Source: a virus
Direction: 5' to 3' (one strand)
IMG/VR virus record: IMGVR_UViG_3300020200_000094
Span: 1 to 33,708 of that record
Length of the DNA: 33,708 bases
The position numbers were made by a program, and so were the translations under genes. Below the pieces are notes generated by a model. It worked only from the letters and a program-made list of their open reading frames with translations. It was not told the DNA's origin and searched no databases. Position 1 is the stretch's first letter. Each line of letters starts with the position of its first letter. Positions 1 to 9,444 of this stretch are shown one piece after another.

Positions 1-133
1 AGTTAGGCCACTGCGGCAAATTTGTAACAATCGTTTGTTTGTATTTTTTCTTTATTGGATAGTTTTTGTACAAGCTTGGGTTGTCTTGTTTTGTCCATCC
101 GGTAGTAAAGAGAGAAATATCGCCGTACGCCAT
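1..133 (-). CDS. 5' part of a tail-region gene downstream of the tape measure (runs off the left edge)
   Basis: Only the first 44 codons are in the window. The ATG at 133-131 lies two bases past the tape measure stop. It is preceded by a good ribosome binding site (AGGGAGAG) embedded in the last codons of the tape measure gene, which argues for translational coupling and fixes the start. The visible N-terminus begins MAYGDISLFTTGW and then becomes Lys/Tyr-rich. I do not recognise the family. Position directly after the tape measure of a contractile-tailed phage suggests a baseplate hub or LysM-type tail protein, but that rests on gene order alone. Confidence 0.7.
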   Translation of the reverse strand, partial: MAYGDISLFTTGWTKQDNPSLYKNYPIKKKYKQTIVTNLPQWPN

Positions 134-135
134 TT

Positions 136-3100
136 TTATCTCTCCCTATACTTGCGTTCGCGGTCGTCAAGTCTCGCCACGACCATATTTGCTATTGCCT
201 CCGGCGAAGCGTTTGCGCCGTTTATATTAATCGTGTAATTACCCGGTCCGGCCGCAGGAGAGTTTGCCAGGGACGCATAAGTTGTGCTCATTGCTGGAAC
301 CGATTTGTCTCCCACGCCTGGTACTGGTCCCGGAACGACATGTAGGTGTCTTTCTGCCATGTTTCCATGGAATTCCGCAAAACCACCATTGGCGTGAATC
401 ATTGTCGCATATTTGCCAAGATTTTGGCCAACAAGGTCGTACGCTCTTCCAGTTATGTGGTCTGAGTTGGAAGAACCAAGATTGAAGTTTCTCCATGATG
501 AAGTGACACTTCTTTTACCGGTCAATTGTCCATCCATCGCTTGATGACGCGCCATTGTTTGAGAAAGCTTAGATGTTGTTGTGTCGCCTATTTGGCCGCC
601 TCGAGGAGTCGCTGTATCTGGCTTAAGTGTTGTTCCGTCCCATGTGAGACCTTTTTGCCACCAGTCAGGCCCACCAGCAGAACCCTTGAAAAAGCTTTCA
701 GTTGTCGTTTTGTATAAGGTGACGGCACGATTAAATTCGTCGTAGTCTAATTTCATTTTTTGAGCAACGTCTTTTAGGTCGCCAGTAAATTTATCAAGAC
801 CCTCTCCTTCTACTCCTGCATCAATTGCCTTAATTCCTGTCTTTGATTTGTCGATATTAGCCCAGTTGAGCAACTTGTTGATTCCCGCCTCCCCAGACGA
901 GAGACCAGTTATTTCGTCTGTCGTAAGTCTGTCAACAACGCCATTTTGCATACCTCTGGCAAGACGTATGAAATCTGCTTCTAACAAACCTGCGACTTGC
1001 TTTTTCAAAGCACCCTGGTCAAAAGACATGTTATTTGAAGCAGCTATCGCGGCTAACTGGCCGGTTACTTCAGCAACTATGTCTTCCCTATATCCAGTGG
1101 TTAGGGTCTCGCCTGCTGTTTTCGCAATCGCTGTGTCGGCTTCACTCATGCCACCAAACACATTTCCTTCTTTAAACGCGTCACCGTCACCACGCATAAA
1201 CATATTGTAAGAATCCAAATAAGCATCGAGTGCATTCCCCTTGTTTGCTGCAAGGTTCTGGTCTGCAAATGATGCAAAAAATTCGTCAGTAGCAATTGTT
1301 TTTTCTTCAGCCGTGGCGTCCTTGGACATTAATTTGTCCCTAAAGCCCTGGGCGGACCTGTCGATTGCTAATTCGGCTTCTCGTTGTTTTATGTTTTTCG
1401 TAAATGGGTCGCCTCGTTTAATAAACGCGTCTGCTAGCGCATCGTTAAGTTGGGATGCTGTTTTGATTAGTGTGGCACCAAGACTTTTTGCCAAATCCTT
1501 GTACTTAACGGTTGCGTCGTAAAGGTTGATACCAAGTTCCTGTGCCAAGAGTTCAAGTTCGGCTTCTGATTTTCCAGTATCCCTAGTGAGCTGTTTAAGT
1601 CGGTCTGAGTTGACATCTTGCATTTTTTGCATTGATTTGTCAAATGCCCCACCGATTTTGGTTAGTTCTTCTACATATTTGGTTGGTTTTAGTAGAGCAT
1701 CTTTTTTCATTTCTGCAGTCATAGTTATGCCAAACTGACTTTGTCTGGAATATATGTCCTCAATCAGTGCTATTGCAGCACTGTCTTTGTTCGCGGCATC
1801 TGCTGAGTCAAAAGATTTAAACAATTCACCTTTTTTTATGTTGTCAGCAAATATTTCTCGTTTTTTTTGAAAATCGCTTACAATGCTTCCAAATGCTGAT
1901 TTTTGTTTAGACATGTCTAAACCAAGTGCTTGAGCTTCCCTGTTTAGGTCAAACTGTCTTGAAGCAGCACTAGCGAGTCCGGTGAACATGCTATTGATTG
2001 TGCCTTGAGCTGCTTTTGTTGCTTTCTTCATTTGGTCCTTGTGCTTATTTATCGCGCCCATGATTCCGCCAGCAAGAAGACCTATTCCAGCTCCAATTGC
2101 CGCACCAGCAGGACCGAACAAAGCTCCTATTTGGGCACCACCGGCAGCACCGGCGAGCGCTCCAGCTCCGACACTTTTTGCCTTAAGAGCTCCACCTACG
2201 CCGGCAACAGCCAAGCCAAGACGTGGGTCAATCATTGAAAGCGTTCCACCAAGCGCCATAGCTCCGCGCATTTCTTCTGGCGCAAATTGGCTAGCCATAG
2301 CCAAGCCCATTGAAGTGCCCATGCGGCCAGTTCCGCTTTGTGCAAATCGTTTTTGCCCTGCGCCAAATTTTGTTTCGCTTCTGGCTATTCTCGCCATTTC
2401 TCGCGTATAAGAGAGTCGAGTCGCGAATCTTCCCCTATTTTGTTCATTTCTTGCTTGCATCATTCTGTCGCGAGCTTCTTGTCTCATTTTTTCTACATTT
2501 ACGAAGTCGCCTTTGCCATCATTTAATGTTGGGTCAAATCTTCCGTCATTTAGGTAGCCCATAGCCCCCTGAAACATGCCAGCAACTCCTCGTGCTTTAT
2601 ACGCAGCAGTTGCAGAAACGTCTCGCAACCTCGAGCCAAAAGCCATACTTGAACGAGTTAATCTTTCTCTTGCTGTGAGGCCAGGGTCAACAACTCTTCC
2701 CGTATATTCGCGTTCCCCAGTTTCTTTATTTCTTGTTGTTTCTTTCCATCTTTCGAACTCCCCAGTCCTAAAAGACTCGCTCATCATTCCAGGCAAACGT
2801 GCGTCTCTCATGGAAATTTCGCCAGCTGCAACCCTATGTGCAATTCTTCTATCAAGGTCATTTTGTTTTATTGCAGCCAATGCTTCCTCTCTGCCCATTC
2901 CGCCGCCGAGACCCCTGCTTGCAACCAATCGAGAAAGACGCCTATTGCTTAATCTTTCATAGTCAATATTTGGGTTTATACCGCCAGGCATAACCATGTT
3001 TCTCGAGCCATTCATTCCGAGCGCCATATGAACACCGGGCACCGGTGTGACCATTCCTGCTCCGGGTGTTGCAAGCATGAATTGTCTTTCGTATGCTCTA

Positions 3101-5376
3101 CGGTCCATCCCGGCTCTGTACATGTCTCCAGCTTCAAAGCCTTGTTTCATTAGCCTGCCAACTCGCATTGATTCGCCGAGTCTCATTCTTGGGTCAACTT
3201 TTATTCGCCCAAACACACTTTGTGAAGTTTGTGATGCACCCATTGCTATTCCACGATTATTTAAATACACTCCGCCTAGTGCTCTTACGTCTTGGAATAC
3301 AGGAGCTCCATTTTTGCCAACAGCCGTAGTTTGCTGAAAGTCTCTTTCTGGAATAAATTGATTTGTTATTGGAATTCCATCACGGGACCAAGCGGTGGGC
3401 AAATTGGAACCAGTTACAGCTTGACCAATTAGTATTCCTTTTCCTCGTGGGCCCTTAAGCTCCCTATGGCCAATCGCTGCAGTTTTGGCCCCAAAATCCG
3501 CAAGTTGTGCGGCGTTGCTTGTTGAATAAAGGCGAGAAAGTGCTGGACCATAATATGAGTTGTATGCTTGCTGTGTTGGACCGTATGGGTGTATCGGTCC
3601 TGCCATTCCGGCACCACCACCACCACCACCGCTAGACATCCTCCCACTGCCAGCCCCTGCCGCTCCAGCCCCTGGAACTGGACTCCCATTTACGTAAACA
3701 TTTGTTGCCGTAACAGGCATTGTTGAAACATTGCTGAACGGAAGACTTTTTTGTTGACCCGTTATTCCAGGCATAAGTTTTCCTGCAGCGCCCATCATTC
3801 GGCTTCCGAATATTTGGAAAGCCAATAAGGGCCCTAATGCCTTTGCAAAACCACCACCACCGCCGCCGAGGCCGGTTAGGAGTTTTGTCATACCCCTAAT
3901 CAGCATTCCTATACCGCTAAGAACATCATTCAAAAATGGAAGAATTTCAAAAAATACAGTCTTCATTCTGAAGAACAAATCAGATACGTCGCGAATCAAA
4001 TCACCAATACGCGTACCGGTTTCGATTACGGTTAACTCATTCGCCAGCAGCAACTTGCGGAAATGGCCCATGTTTTCTGCGCCTTCTTTTATTGCTTGCC
4101 AAACCTGTCCAAATGCTTTTTCAATAACTCGAGCACCATCTATTAACGGTCTTAATCTTTCGAGGACAAGATTCCATCCGCGTTTAAAATTGCTCCACCA
4201 GTCTCCCATTCTGCCGAACATGCCTTGGATTTTCGGTAAATAATCTCGTATTGTTTTAACCAACCAACCACTAAATTTTTCCACGCCATTAGCCAAACCA
4301 TCAATAAATGTCTCGCCACCGGGATTAAACATGATGCTCGTCATCAATCGTGACAAATCTCTACTTATAGTTTTGAAGATTTTTTCAAAAGCTACTTTTA
4401 CCGGACCTAGAAATTGTTCTCCAAAATCAGCAAATTTTCCCCTTAGAAGCGTGAAATATTTTGTGAGTTGACCTATGAGCGTTTCATTTACTGCATCAAA
4501 CTGACCGAGAACTCCACCCTTTTTCGCAAGTTCTCCAGACATAAGCAATTCCTTGAATTGCTTTTTTGTTTTTATTTTTGTTCCCTTTAGGGCCTTTTCC
4601 ATCTCTGGGCCAAGTTTTTTAGCCTCAGAAATAACATTGGAAAGACTCTTTTTTTCATCATTAAGAACAGCAACGATTGTGCCAACTTGAGCTATTGTTT
4701 TTTTGGGGTCTTGTCCAGCAGCACCAAAATCCATAAGAGCTTTTATAGATGCACCACTTCTATTTATCTGAGTTACTTTCATTGTTTTAGACATTGACGC
4801 ATATGCGCCATTCAAAGCCTCAACACCAAGAGAAGCTAGCTCTGCGTTCATTTGCAGGTTTCTCATCGCCATAGCTGTTTGATTCATGCCACTACCGAAT
4901 TGGCGAGCCCCTTTGCCCCTGTAGGCGTACATGGCAGCTTGCTGTTCTCGAATCGCAGCAGAAACAGTAGCTATTGCGATAGTCGCAGCCGCAGCACCAC
5001 CAGCAAGTAATTGCAACACCCCGTGGTAAGCCTTAACTATATATTGACCGCCTTTTACCAAGGCATGCCAGCCAACCATTGCCACAGAAAGAAGGCCCAT
5101 TTCTATCAAAACACCTTTTATGGCGAATTTCAAAAATTTAGTAAGCGTTTTCCCAAACATTCGTATGCCACTATCAACGAAGTCGAAGTGTTTTTTCCAT
5201 TTTAAAGTTGCCCGACTGAGTGCCGCGCCAGCTCCTTGGGCATATTTTTGAACATTCTTGGCGGAAGACAACCTGTCTTCTAATGCTTCAACGAGTTTGA
5301 TTTTTGCTAACAGCGCATCAAGCTGTTTAGTCTTGGTTATAACCTTGACAACTATATTTACTTTTTCGTCGGCCAT
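136..5376 (-). CDS. Tape measure protein with C-terminal M15-type peptidase domain
   Basis: This 1746-residue protein should set tail length and be ejected into the host envelope at infection. The ATG at 5376 follows GGAGAGG. The N-terminal 150 residues hold hydrophobic stretches (around residues 75-135), a central region is Gly/Ala-rich with a further hydrophobic Gly/Ala segment near residues 1100-1150, and there are long helical Lys/Glu-rich stretches, all typical of tape measures. Near the end is a zinc-peptidase signature: SDHITGRAYD (about residues 1638-1647; His and Asp ligands) followed by AERHLHV (about 1674-1680). This matches D-Ala-D-Ala carboxypeptidase/VanY-like M15 enzymes and suggests local peptidoglycan cutting. 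Its length implies a long tail. Position after the frameshifted chaperone pair is the expected one. A GRMSSGG stretch lies in a Gly-rich linker (about 3625-3645). Confidence 0.95.
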   Translation of the reverse strand: MADEKVNIVVKVITKTKQLDALLAKIKLVEALEDRLSSAKNVQKYAQGAGAALSRATLKWKKHFDFVDSGIRMFGKTLTKFLKFAIKGVLIEMGLLSVAMVGWHALVKGGQYIVKAYHGVLQLLAGGAAAATIAIATVSAAIREQQAAMYAYRGKGARQFGSGMNQTAMAMRNLQMNAELASLGVEALNGAYASMSKTMKVTQINRSGASIKALMDFGAAGQDPKKTIAQVGTIVAVLNDEKKSLSNVISEAKKLGPEMEKALKGTKIKTKKQFKELLMSGELAKKGGVLGQFDAVNETLIGQLTKYFTLLRGKFADFGEQFLGPVKVAFEKIFKTISRDLSRLMTSIMFNPGGETFIDGLANGVEKFSGWLVKTIRDYLPKIQGMFGRMGDWWSNFKRGWNLVLERLRPLIDGARVIEKAFGQVWQAIKEGAENMGHFRKLLLANELTVIETGTRIGDLIRDVSDLFFRMKTVFFEILPFLNDVLSGIGMLIRGMTKLLTGLGGGGGGFAKALGPLLAFQIFGSRMMGAAGKLMPGITGQQKSLPFSNVSTMPVTATNVYVNGSPVPGAGAAGAGSGRMSSGGGGGGAGMAGPIHPYGPTQQAYNSYYGPALSRLYSTSNAAQLADFGAKTAAIGHRELKGPRGKGILIGQAVTGSNLPTAWSRDGIPITNQFIPERDFQQTTAVGKNGAPVFQDVRALGGVYLNNRGIAMGASQTSQSVFGRIKVDPRMRLGESMRVGRLMKQGFEAGDMYRAGMDRRAYERQFMLATPGAGMVTPVPGVHMALGMNGSRNMVMPGGINPNIDYERLSNRRLSRLVASRGLGGGMGREEALAAIKQNDLDRRIAHRVAAGEISMRDARLPGMMSESFRTGEFERWKETTRNKETGEREYTGRVVDPGLTARERLTRSSMAFGSRLRDVSATAAYKARGVAGMFQGAMGYLNDGRFDPTLNDGKGDFVNVEKMRQEARDRMMQARNEQNRGRFATRLSYTREMARIARSETKFGAGQKRFAQSGTGRMGTSMGLAMASQFAPEEMRGAMALGGTLSMIDPRLGLAVAGVGGALKAKSVGAGALAGAAGGAQIGALFGPAGAAIGAGIGLLAGGIMGAINKHKDQMKKATKAAQGTINSMFTGLASAASRQFDLNREAQALGLDMSKQKSAFGSIVSDFQKKREIFADNIKKGELFKSFDSADAANKDSAAIALIEDIYSRQSQFGITMTAEMKKDALLKPTKYVEELTKIGGAFDKSMQKMQDVNSDRLKQLTRDTGKSEAELELLAQELGINLYDATVKYKDLAKSLGATLIKTASQLNDALADAFIKRGDPFTKNIKQREAELAIDRSAQGFRDKLMSKDATAEEKTIATDEFFASFADQNLAANKGNALDAYLDSYNMFMRGDGDAFKEGNVFGGMSEADTAIAKTAGETLTTGYREDIVAEVTGQLAAIAASNNMSFDQGALKKQVAGLLEADFIRLARGMQNGVVDRLTTDEITGLSSGEAGINKLLNWANIDKSKTGIKAIDAGVEGEGLDKFTGDLKDVAQKMKLDYDEFNRAVTLYKTTTESFFKGSAGGPDWWQKGLTWDGTTLKPDTATPRGGQIGDTTTSKLSQTMARHQAMDGQLTGKRSVTSSWRNFNLGSSNSDHITGRAYDLVGQNLGKYATMIHANGGFAEFHGNMAERHLHVVPGPVPGVGDKSVPAMSTTYASLANSPAAGPGNYTININGANASPEAIANMVVARLDDRERKYRER

Positions 5377-5413
5377 TACCTCTCCGAGTGATTTTTGGTC
5401 ACGTGAGTGTAAA

Positions 5414-5440
5414 AGCGCCGAGCTATGTAGCTGGCACGCT
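5414..5440 (-). terminator. Hairpin between tail assembly chaperone and tape measure genes
   Basis: Reading the minus strand, arms AGCG..CC..AGCTA and TAGCT..GG..CGCT pair with small bulges and a 2-base loop, immediately after the stop of the frameshifted chaperone (5441-5439), and are followed by CTTTTAC. The T run is short, so this could be a weak intrinsic terminator or attenuator adjusting tape measure expression, or an RNA-processing or stability element. No termination data can be read from sequence alone. Confidence 0.35.
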
Positions 5441-6151
5441 ACTGAGTCTTCGACTTACGCTCTTGCTCTTCGCGGTCGTTACCTATAACTTTAGCACAAG
5501 CAAGTAAAATCAACCAGGCATCATCGTCAACATCTAGCAGAGAAAGTGGATTTTGGCCAAACAGCTCACCAAGGCGAGCGGCCGACGATATTCGGGAGTC
5601 TTTGACTAATTCGTCGTAGACTCCTTCGTAGGGTCCACTGCTGTTACTGTATCTGAATATCCAGCCGCATCAAGAATCGCAAGAGCAGCAGATTCGACGT
5701 GTGGGTCAACGCCAAACAATGCGCGAACTGCATCTGGTACTGGGCGCGTCGTTTCAGTCATTTCCAAAATCATTGGATGAGCAAAATTTAAATAATTGCC
5801 TTCCGAATCCAAAACTTCCTCGTCGTCAATATAAATTCCCGTGGTTGTATGCCCAATTACAAGACATGCAAACTTTGTGGCGTCGAGACCATTTCTGGAA
5901 TCCTCACCCGCATTTTTGCGCCAGTTTTTCATTTGGGTTTGCGTTATGTTCGGACTGACCTTAACGCTTACGCCATGACGCTCAGGAACCGGAATCAGAA
6001 CAGGTTGACGCTCAACCTTTTTTCTGATAACCGTACGAAGCCGGTCAAGTTGTGTCTCTTCCTTGAACTGCGGCAAAGCGCCGTCCTTCACGGGTGTTTG
6101 CTTTTTCTTTGATGGTTCGGAATTATCCGATGTGTAAAGTGTGTCGCTCAT
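5439..6151 (-). CDS. Tail assembly chaperone, long form made by -1 frameshift (G-T type)
   Basis: The gene upstream of the tape measure stops at 5608-5606, but the -1 frame is open from about 5670 down to TAG at 5441-5439. A -1 slip gives a 237-residue fusion. The extension reads GPYEGVYDELVKDSR..., then an acidic/aromatic DDDAWLILLAC segment and a charged tail, very like the T half of actinophage and lambda-like G-GT chaperones, which bind the tape measure while the tube polymerises. The slip must occur between about 5670 and 5606. I see no canonical A/G-rich heptamer; the best candidate is G GAC CCT (minus strand, 5636-5630). The extension has no plausible start of its own, and it ends 62 bases before the tape measure start. 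Confidence 0.8.
5606..6151 (-). CDS. Tail assembly chaperone, short form (G type)
   Basis: The unshifted product is 181 residues and lies between tail tube and tape measure, the conserved place of the chaperone. The N-terminus is Ser/Lys/Pro-rich and probably disordered. The middle holds a soluble domain (FACLVIGHTT... and an acidic IDDEEVLDSEG segment), and the C-terminus is where the alternative frame takes over. The ATG at 6151 has only a weak upstream ribosome site. Most ribosomes are expected to end here, with a minority making the longer form, as in known G/GT pairs. Function is inferred from position and from the frameshift arrangement rather than from a catalytic motif. Confidence 0.85.
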   Translation of the reverse strand: MSDTLYTSDNSEPSKKKQTPVKDGALPQFKEETQLDRLRTVIRKKVERQPVLIPVPERHGVSVKVSPNITQTQMKNWRKNAGEDSRNGLDATKFACLVIGHTTTGIYIDDEEVLDSEGNYLNFAHPMILEMTETTRPVPDAVRALFGVDPHVESAALAILDAAGYSDTVTAVDPTKESTTN

Positions 6152-6196
6152 AGAACGAAACCTATCACACGAAATATTGTTTTATTGCAACTAGGT

Positions 6197-6703
6197 TTAG
6201 CTGGCAGTAGGGCTTTCCACGTCGGAGATTGCAAACGTTAAGGCAAATGTTGCTGGGGCACCAGACGATGAATCACCTTCTGGTTCCGTCATGCCAACAA
6301 GCAAAGCATTGTAGTAAATTCTGTCGTTTGTTGGGTCTTTGATGTCGCAATCGTAAACAGATACCGTAATATTGTAATAAGCGACACCAACATACTTTCT
6401 TAAATCCTTAAGTTTTCTACCAATACCAGCAGCCGTTTCTGACGGATTCATGTCATCGTCATAGTGGGCCGTGAGGGTGATGTCCCCAATTTCCGATGGA
6501 GCACACAAAACCGTTGGACGAGATTTGCCGCCTTCGTAAATTTTTTCTACCGATGCGGTAATTTCGCCACCAGACACTTGAGCAAATCTGAACAGGGTCC
6601 ACTTGGGGAGGTTTGCCTGAACGTTGATTTGTTGCTTGGTTTCAGCACCAAACCCCGTTGGGGCAATTTCTGCCAGTACTTGTCTTTGCGCTATTTTTGC
6701 CAT
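6197..6703 (-). CDS. Tail tube protein
   Basis: A 168-residue protein with an excellent ribosome site (GGAGGAATAAAAC before ATG 6703), 14 bases after the sheath stop. It is beta-rich with segments such as ITASVEKIYEGGKSRP and ITLTAHYDDD, and it ends in ATFALTFAISDVES, resembling the beta-sandwich of myophage and siphophage tube subunits. The order sheath, tube, chaperone, tape measure is the standard contractile-tail cassette, and the product would form the inner hexameric tube. The strong ribosome site fits a high-copy structural protein. Family identity is inferred from order, length and strand pattern; I saw no unique catalytic motif. Confidence 0.85.
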   Translation of the reverse strand: MAKIAQRQVLAEIAPTGFGAETKQQINVQANLPKWTLFRFAQVSGGEITASVEKIYEGGKSRPTVLCAPSEIGDITLTAHYDDDMNPSETAAGIGRKLKDLRKYVGVAYYNITVSVYDCDIKDPTNDRIYYNALLVGMTEPEGDSSSGAPATFALTFAISDVESPTAS

Positions 6704-6717
6704 GTTTTATTCCTCCG

Positions 6718-8169
6718 TTACACCACTGAAGTGGTTAGGTTCGACTTGACAATGTCGATTTGGATTTGGTCACCGATGCTGCTGACCCTCAAACCAACCC
6801 TGGCCTTAACCAAACCATCGTTCAGCTGAGAGGCCGGATTGATTGTTGAGTCGCACTTTACGGTGAAACCTGGGTCAAGCAATCTTCCATTTGCGTCGTA
6901 CGCTGGATAAAGAGCACCAGTGTCTCTCATTGAGGCGAGAATCGCCACAAGTCGCGCCGAAATATTTGAAAAAATTGTGTTTCTTCCGTCGATTGCGCTG
7001 AATACCAAATCTTCCAGCGAGCGGTAGGCTTCAGAAACAACAGTGTTTACAACATCTTGCTGTGTGATGTATTTGAAATTATCTGTATCAACCGAGCACG
7101 AACGGGCACCGTAAATTCTTACAGTGTTCTGAATGACTCTGATTGCATTAACAAAACCCTCATCAAGTTCGTCACCGCTAATTTTGTTAATATCAAATTT
7201 GACACCACTCACAAAACGTGACGATGAAAGCAAACCAGCAGCCGGAACATGAGCTCCACTTTGATTATGAGCAAGGGCTCTCTTTGCGGCAACATACCCA
7301 ATCGGTGGAATCATTCGTGTAATTCCAGAGATTGATGTTGGGACCTCTATCCATGGATAGAAGTAAGCAGCATGCTCTGAGTGTTCCAATGCCTGCACGG
7401 TTAGTGCCGCAGTCTTGGCCTGAGCAATTGTTTGTGATTCTGGCCCAGCGAGAAGAGCAACCCTGTTGTACTCATTTGCATGCTCTACCAGGTTTCCATT
7501 CATAGTGTCCGACTGTGATTCCGGACAAGCAACTGCACCGACGCCCAGAGCGTCATTGAGCAGCCCCAGGCCGGTGTTGTACTGCGCGTCAGTAATAGAA
7601 GCATCGTTTGCCGCTCCGGCAGAAAGGGCCGTAACTGCCAACGTGCTCGGGAGTAGGTCTGCGTTATTGACGGCCGCAGATACGTAGCGCGATGCAATCG
7701 TGCTTGAATTAATTCTGCCAACCGCCTGAGACGAACTTGTTACCGTTCCGGTTGTATAAACAAATTCATCTTCGAAGAACAAAAGAACTCTAAAAGCTGA
7801 GCCGGTATTGACGACCTGAACATCAACATCCTGCGACCAGCTACCAGCACCATTGGCCGTCAGTGTCATTACCGCCGAGCCCGAATTATTAAGAGCAATC
7901 CCGCCCAATGTTGCATTGGCGCCAACTACCCGGACAGCATGAACGCGCGTTCCACCCTCTTCAAAAAAGGTTTCAATCGTAGGATGTAGATACGAGTCCG
8001 CTCGATATCCACCGAATACATCTTCGAATTCGGCAAGACTTTCAACCAAAACGGCTTTGTTACTTGGGCCACGCAGGGCTTTGCCCACGACGAACAATTG
8101 CGATGATTCACGAACCGTTGCTGTCGATGGGCCAGTTCTAACTGAAGTTGATATAACTACACCAGGCAT
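6718..8169 (-). CDS. Contractile tail sheath protein
   Basis: This 483-residue protein begins MPGVVISTSVRTGPS, followed by LFVVGKALRGPSNKAV and FEDVFGGYRADSYLH, then FFEEGGTRVHAVRVVG. That N-terminal series is characteristic of phage tail sheath proteins, where the N-terminal strand links subunits. The C-terminal part (IRVIQNTVRIYGARSC, then a helical region and a final strand GDQIQIDIVKSNL) matches the sheath C-terminal domain. It assembles around the tube and contracts to drive it through the envelope. The ribosome site is AGGAAGG. The 114-base gap upstream is AT-rich and may hold a promoter for the tail operon, but I saw no convincing -35/-10 pair. This gene fixes the morphology as a myovirus. 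Confidence 0.95.
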   Translation of the reverse strand: MPGVVISTSVRTGPSTATVRESSQLFVVGKALRGPSNKAVLVESLAEFEDVFGGYRADSYLHPTIETFFEEGGTRVHAVRVVGANATLGGIALNNSGSAVMTLTANGAGSWSQDVDVQVVNTGSAFRVLLFFEDEFVYTTGTVTSSSQAVGRINSSTIASRYVSAAVNNADLLPSTLAVTALSAGAANDASITDAQYNTGLGLLNDALGVGAVACPESQSDTMNGNLVEHANEYNRVALLAGPESQTIAQAKTAALTVQALEHSEHAAYFYPWIEVPTSISGITRMIPPIGYVAAKRALAHNQSGAHVPAAGLLSSSRFVSGVKFDINKISGDELDEGFVNAIRVIQNTVRIYGARSCSVDTDNFKYITQQDVVNTVVSEAYRSLEDLVFSAIDGRNTIFSNISARLVAILASMRDTGALYPAYDANGRLLDPGFTVKCDSTINPASQLNDGLVKARVGLRVSSIGDQIQIDIVKSNLTTSVV

Positions 8170-8283
8170 AGGACCTTCCTAATTTGTTTTTCGGGGTTGG
8201 AATCCCTTATGTTGATTTCAATTGTAGAATAAATAGGTGATTATTTTGTGCAACTATCAATTTGCTTTATTTTTAAAATCAAA

Positions 8284-8943
8284 TTATGGCCTTGGTATTG
8301 TGACACTTGCGGAAACGCCAGAAGCATTGTCAAGTGATGGCATTTCTTGAGTCGTTCCAGCATGTTTTGCTTGGACCTGTATTTCTTCAACTTCGCCTAG
8401 ATTTGTTCTCGTTACAACTTCGTCCATTTCTAGGGTGTACCCAATAAACGACCCAGACATAAATCTGTCACCTTTTAACAATGTGGTGTCCGAAAATTCT
8501 TCCCTAATTGATGATTCGTCAATAATTACACGGAAATTTGACCTTGTGTCATAGGCTTTTAGGCAGGGATAATCCAGCATGGCTGAACGAATAACCGTTG
8601 TTAACCTGTCACGCATTAATGGGCATTCCTCTATTCCCTCCGTCCTGACCCAGCAGTATGTTCTCATACTGTAGGAAACCCGATATAGGGGGTGCTGGAA
8701 TTCAAAACTAATTCTGCTTAATTGGGAGGTCGACAAAACCACAGTGATTATCGACGGCCATTTATCTATGGCCAATGGTTCATATCCAATATATTGCGCC
8801 GGATTGGGAAGGTTACTTTCATTAAGATTCCACCCGTTTCTGTACCTAATTAGACGTATTGGCATATCCTGCTCGAGGTACGAATTGACAAAACTCTTTG
8901 CAAAATGGGTTCCATTCATTAAATATTCATCAAAATCTGTCAT
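8284..8943 (-). CDS. Putative tail terminator / tail completion protein
   Basis: A 219-residue protein whose ATG overlaps the preceding stop by four bases (ATGA), so it is translationally coupled to the neck protein gene. I do not recognise a diagnostic motif. The middle is a mix of strands and helices (IITVVLSTSQLSRISFEFQHP, and a YSMRTYCWVR segment), which could fit the alpha/beta fold of tail terminators that cap the tube and bind the head. In contractile phages the gene just before the sheath usually encodes this terminator or an adaptor. The call therefore rests on order, size and coupling. Confidence 0.6.
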   Translation of the reverse strand: MTDFDEYLMNGTHFAKSFVNSYLEQDMPIRLIRYRNGWNLNESNLPNPAQYIGYEPLAIDKWPSIITVVLSTSQLSRISFEFQHPLYRVSYSMRTYCWVRTEGIEECPLMRDRLTTVIRSAMLDYPCLKAYDTRSNFRVIIDESSIREEFSDTTLLKGDRFMSGSFIGYTLEMDEVVTRTNLGEVEEIQVQAKHAGTTQEMPSLDNASGVSASVTIPRP

Positions 8944-9443
8944 GTCACCCTGCTGCCCTCAACTACGTATTTGGCAAGGTCTTGTTCTATTTGCCTGTCA
9001 AAATCTCGTGGAACAAAAACAATTGGACGCGCCGGCATGTTTCGTGTCCCGAACTGATGCCATCTAGCTATTCTTCCGGGAACAACCAATTCCATACTCT
9101 GGTCCCGAATATCGCTTCCGGGATTTGATGATGCATTAACGACGGAGGTATAAAGTTGACCCGTTTGAACAAGAATTTGTTCTGCCGTCATTGGAAATCT
9201 TATTTTTTTCCATGCGTAATATGCGGGAGACAACGGAGCCCATCCGCCCTTTAACATTGCTTTTGCGGAAAGCAGTCCAAGGGTGGTGAAGTTTTCCCCC
9301 CATGCGCGCTCAAGTCTTTCTTGTGCCCTTTTTAAAACAGGACGTACATTTCTCGTTCTATCTTTCATGTCTTTTAATCTTGCTTGGGCGTCATTAATTT
9401 CGACTTTTGTGACAACTATGTCAATTGAATAATTTTTCCCCAC
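8940..9443 (-). CDS. Neck / virion morphogenesis protein (HK97 gp10-like or Mu gpG-like)
   Basis: A 167-residue protein starting at GTG 9443, one base after the connector stop, with AGGA upstream. Residues around 75-105 (GGWAPLSPAYYAWK..., then ILVQTGQLYTSV) and the C-terminal RIARWHQFGTRNMPARPIVF form the classic signature of phage virion morphogenesis and head-tail joining proteins: a 'W.pLs..Y...K' block, 'L..tG.L..Si', then 'H..G.....PaRpf'. These proteins sit in the neck and help join head to tail. Function is known for the family; the assignment comes from the motif order. Confidence 0.85.
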   Translation of the reverse strand: MGKNYSIDIVVTKVEINDAQARLKDMKDRTRNVRPVLKRAQERLERAWGENFTTLGLLSAKAMLKGGWAPLSPAYYAWKKIRFPMTAEQILVQTGQLYTSVVNASSNPGSDIRDQSMELVVPGRIARWHQFGTRNMPARPIVFVPRDFDRQIEQDLAKYVVEGSRVT

Positions 9444-9444
9444 G

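Noticed and set aside
2039-2410. 123-codon plus-strand Ala/Pro-rich open frame
   Set aside because: It lies opposite the Gly/Ala hydrophobic segment of the tape measure; it has no ribosome site and is a composition artefact.
3628-3642. RMSSG in the tape measure protein, similar to the polyprotein motif
   Set aside because: It is a single copy inside a Gly-rich low-complexity linker; the similarity is probably compositional. An LSSGE elsewhere in the same protein was set aside for the same reason.
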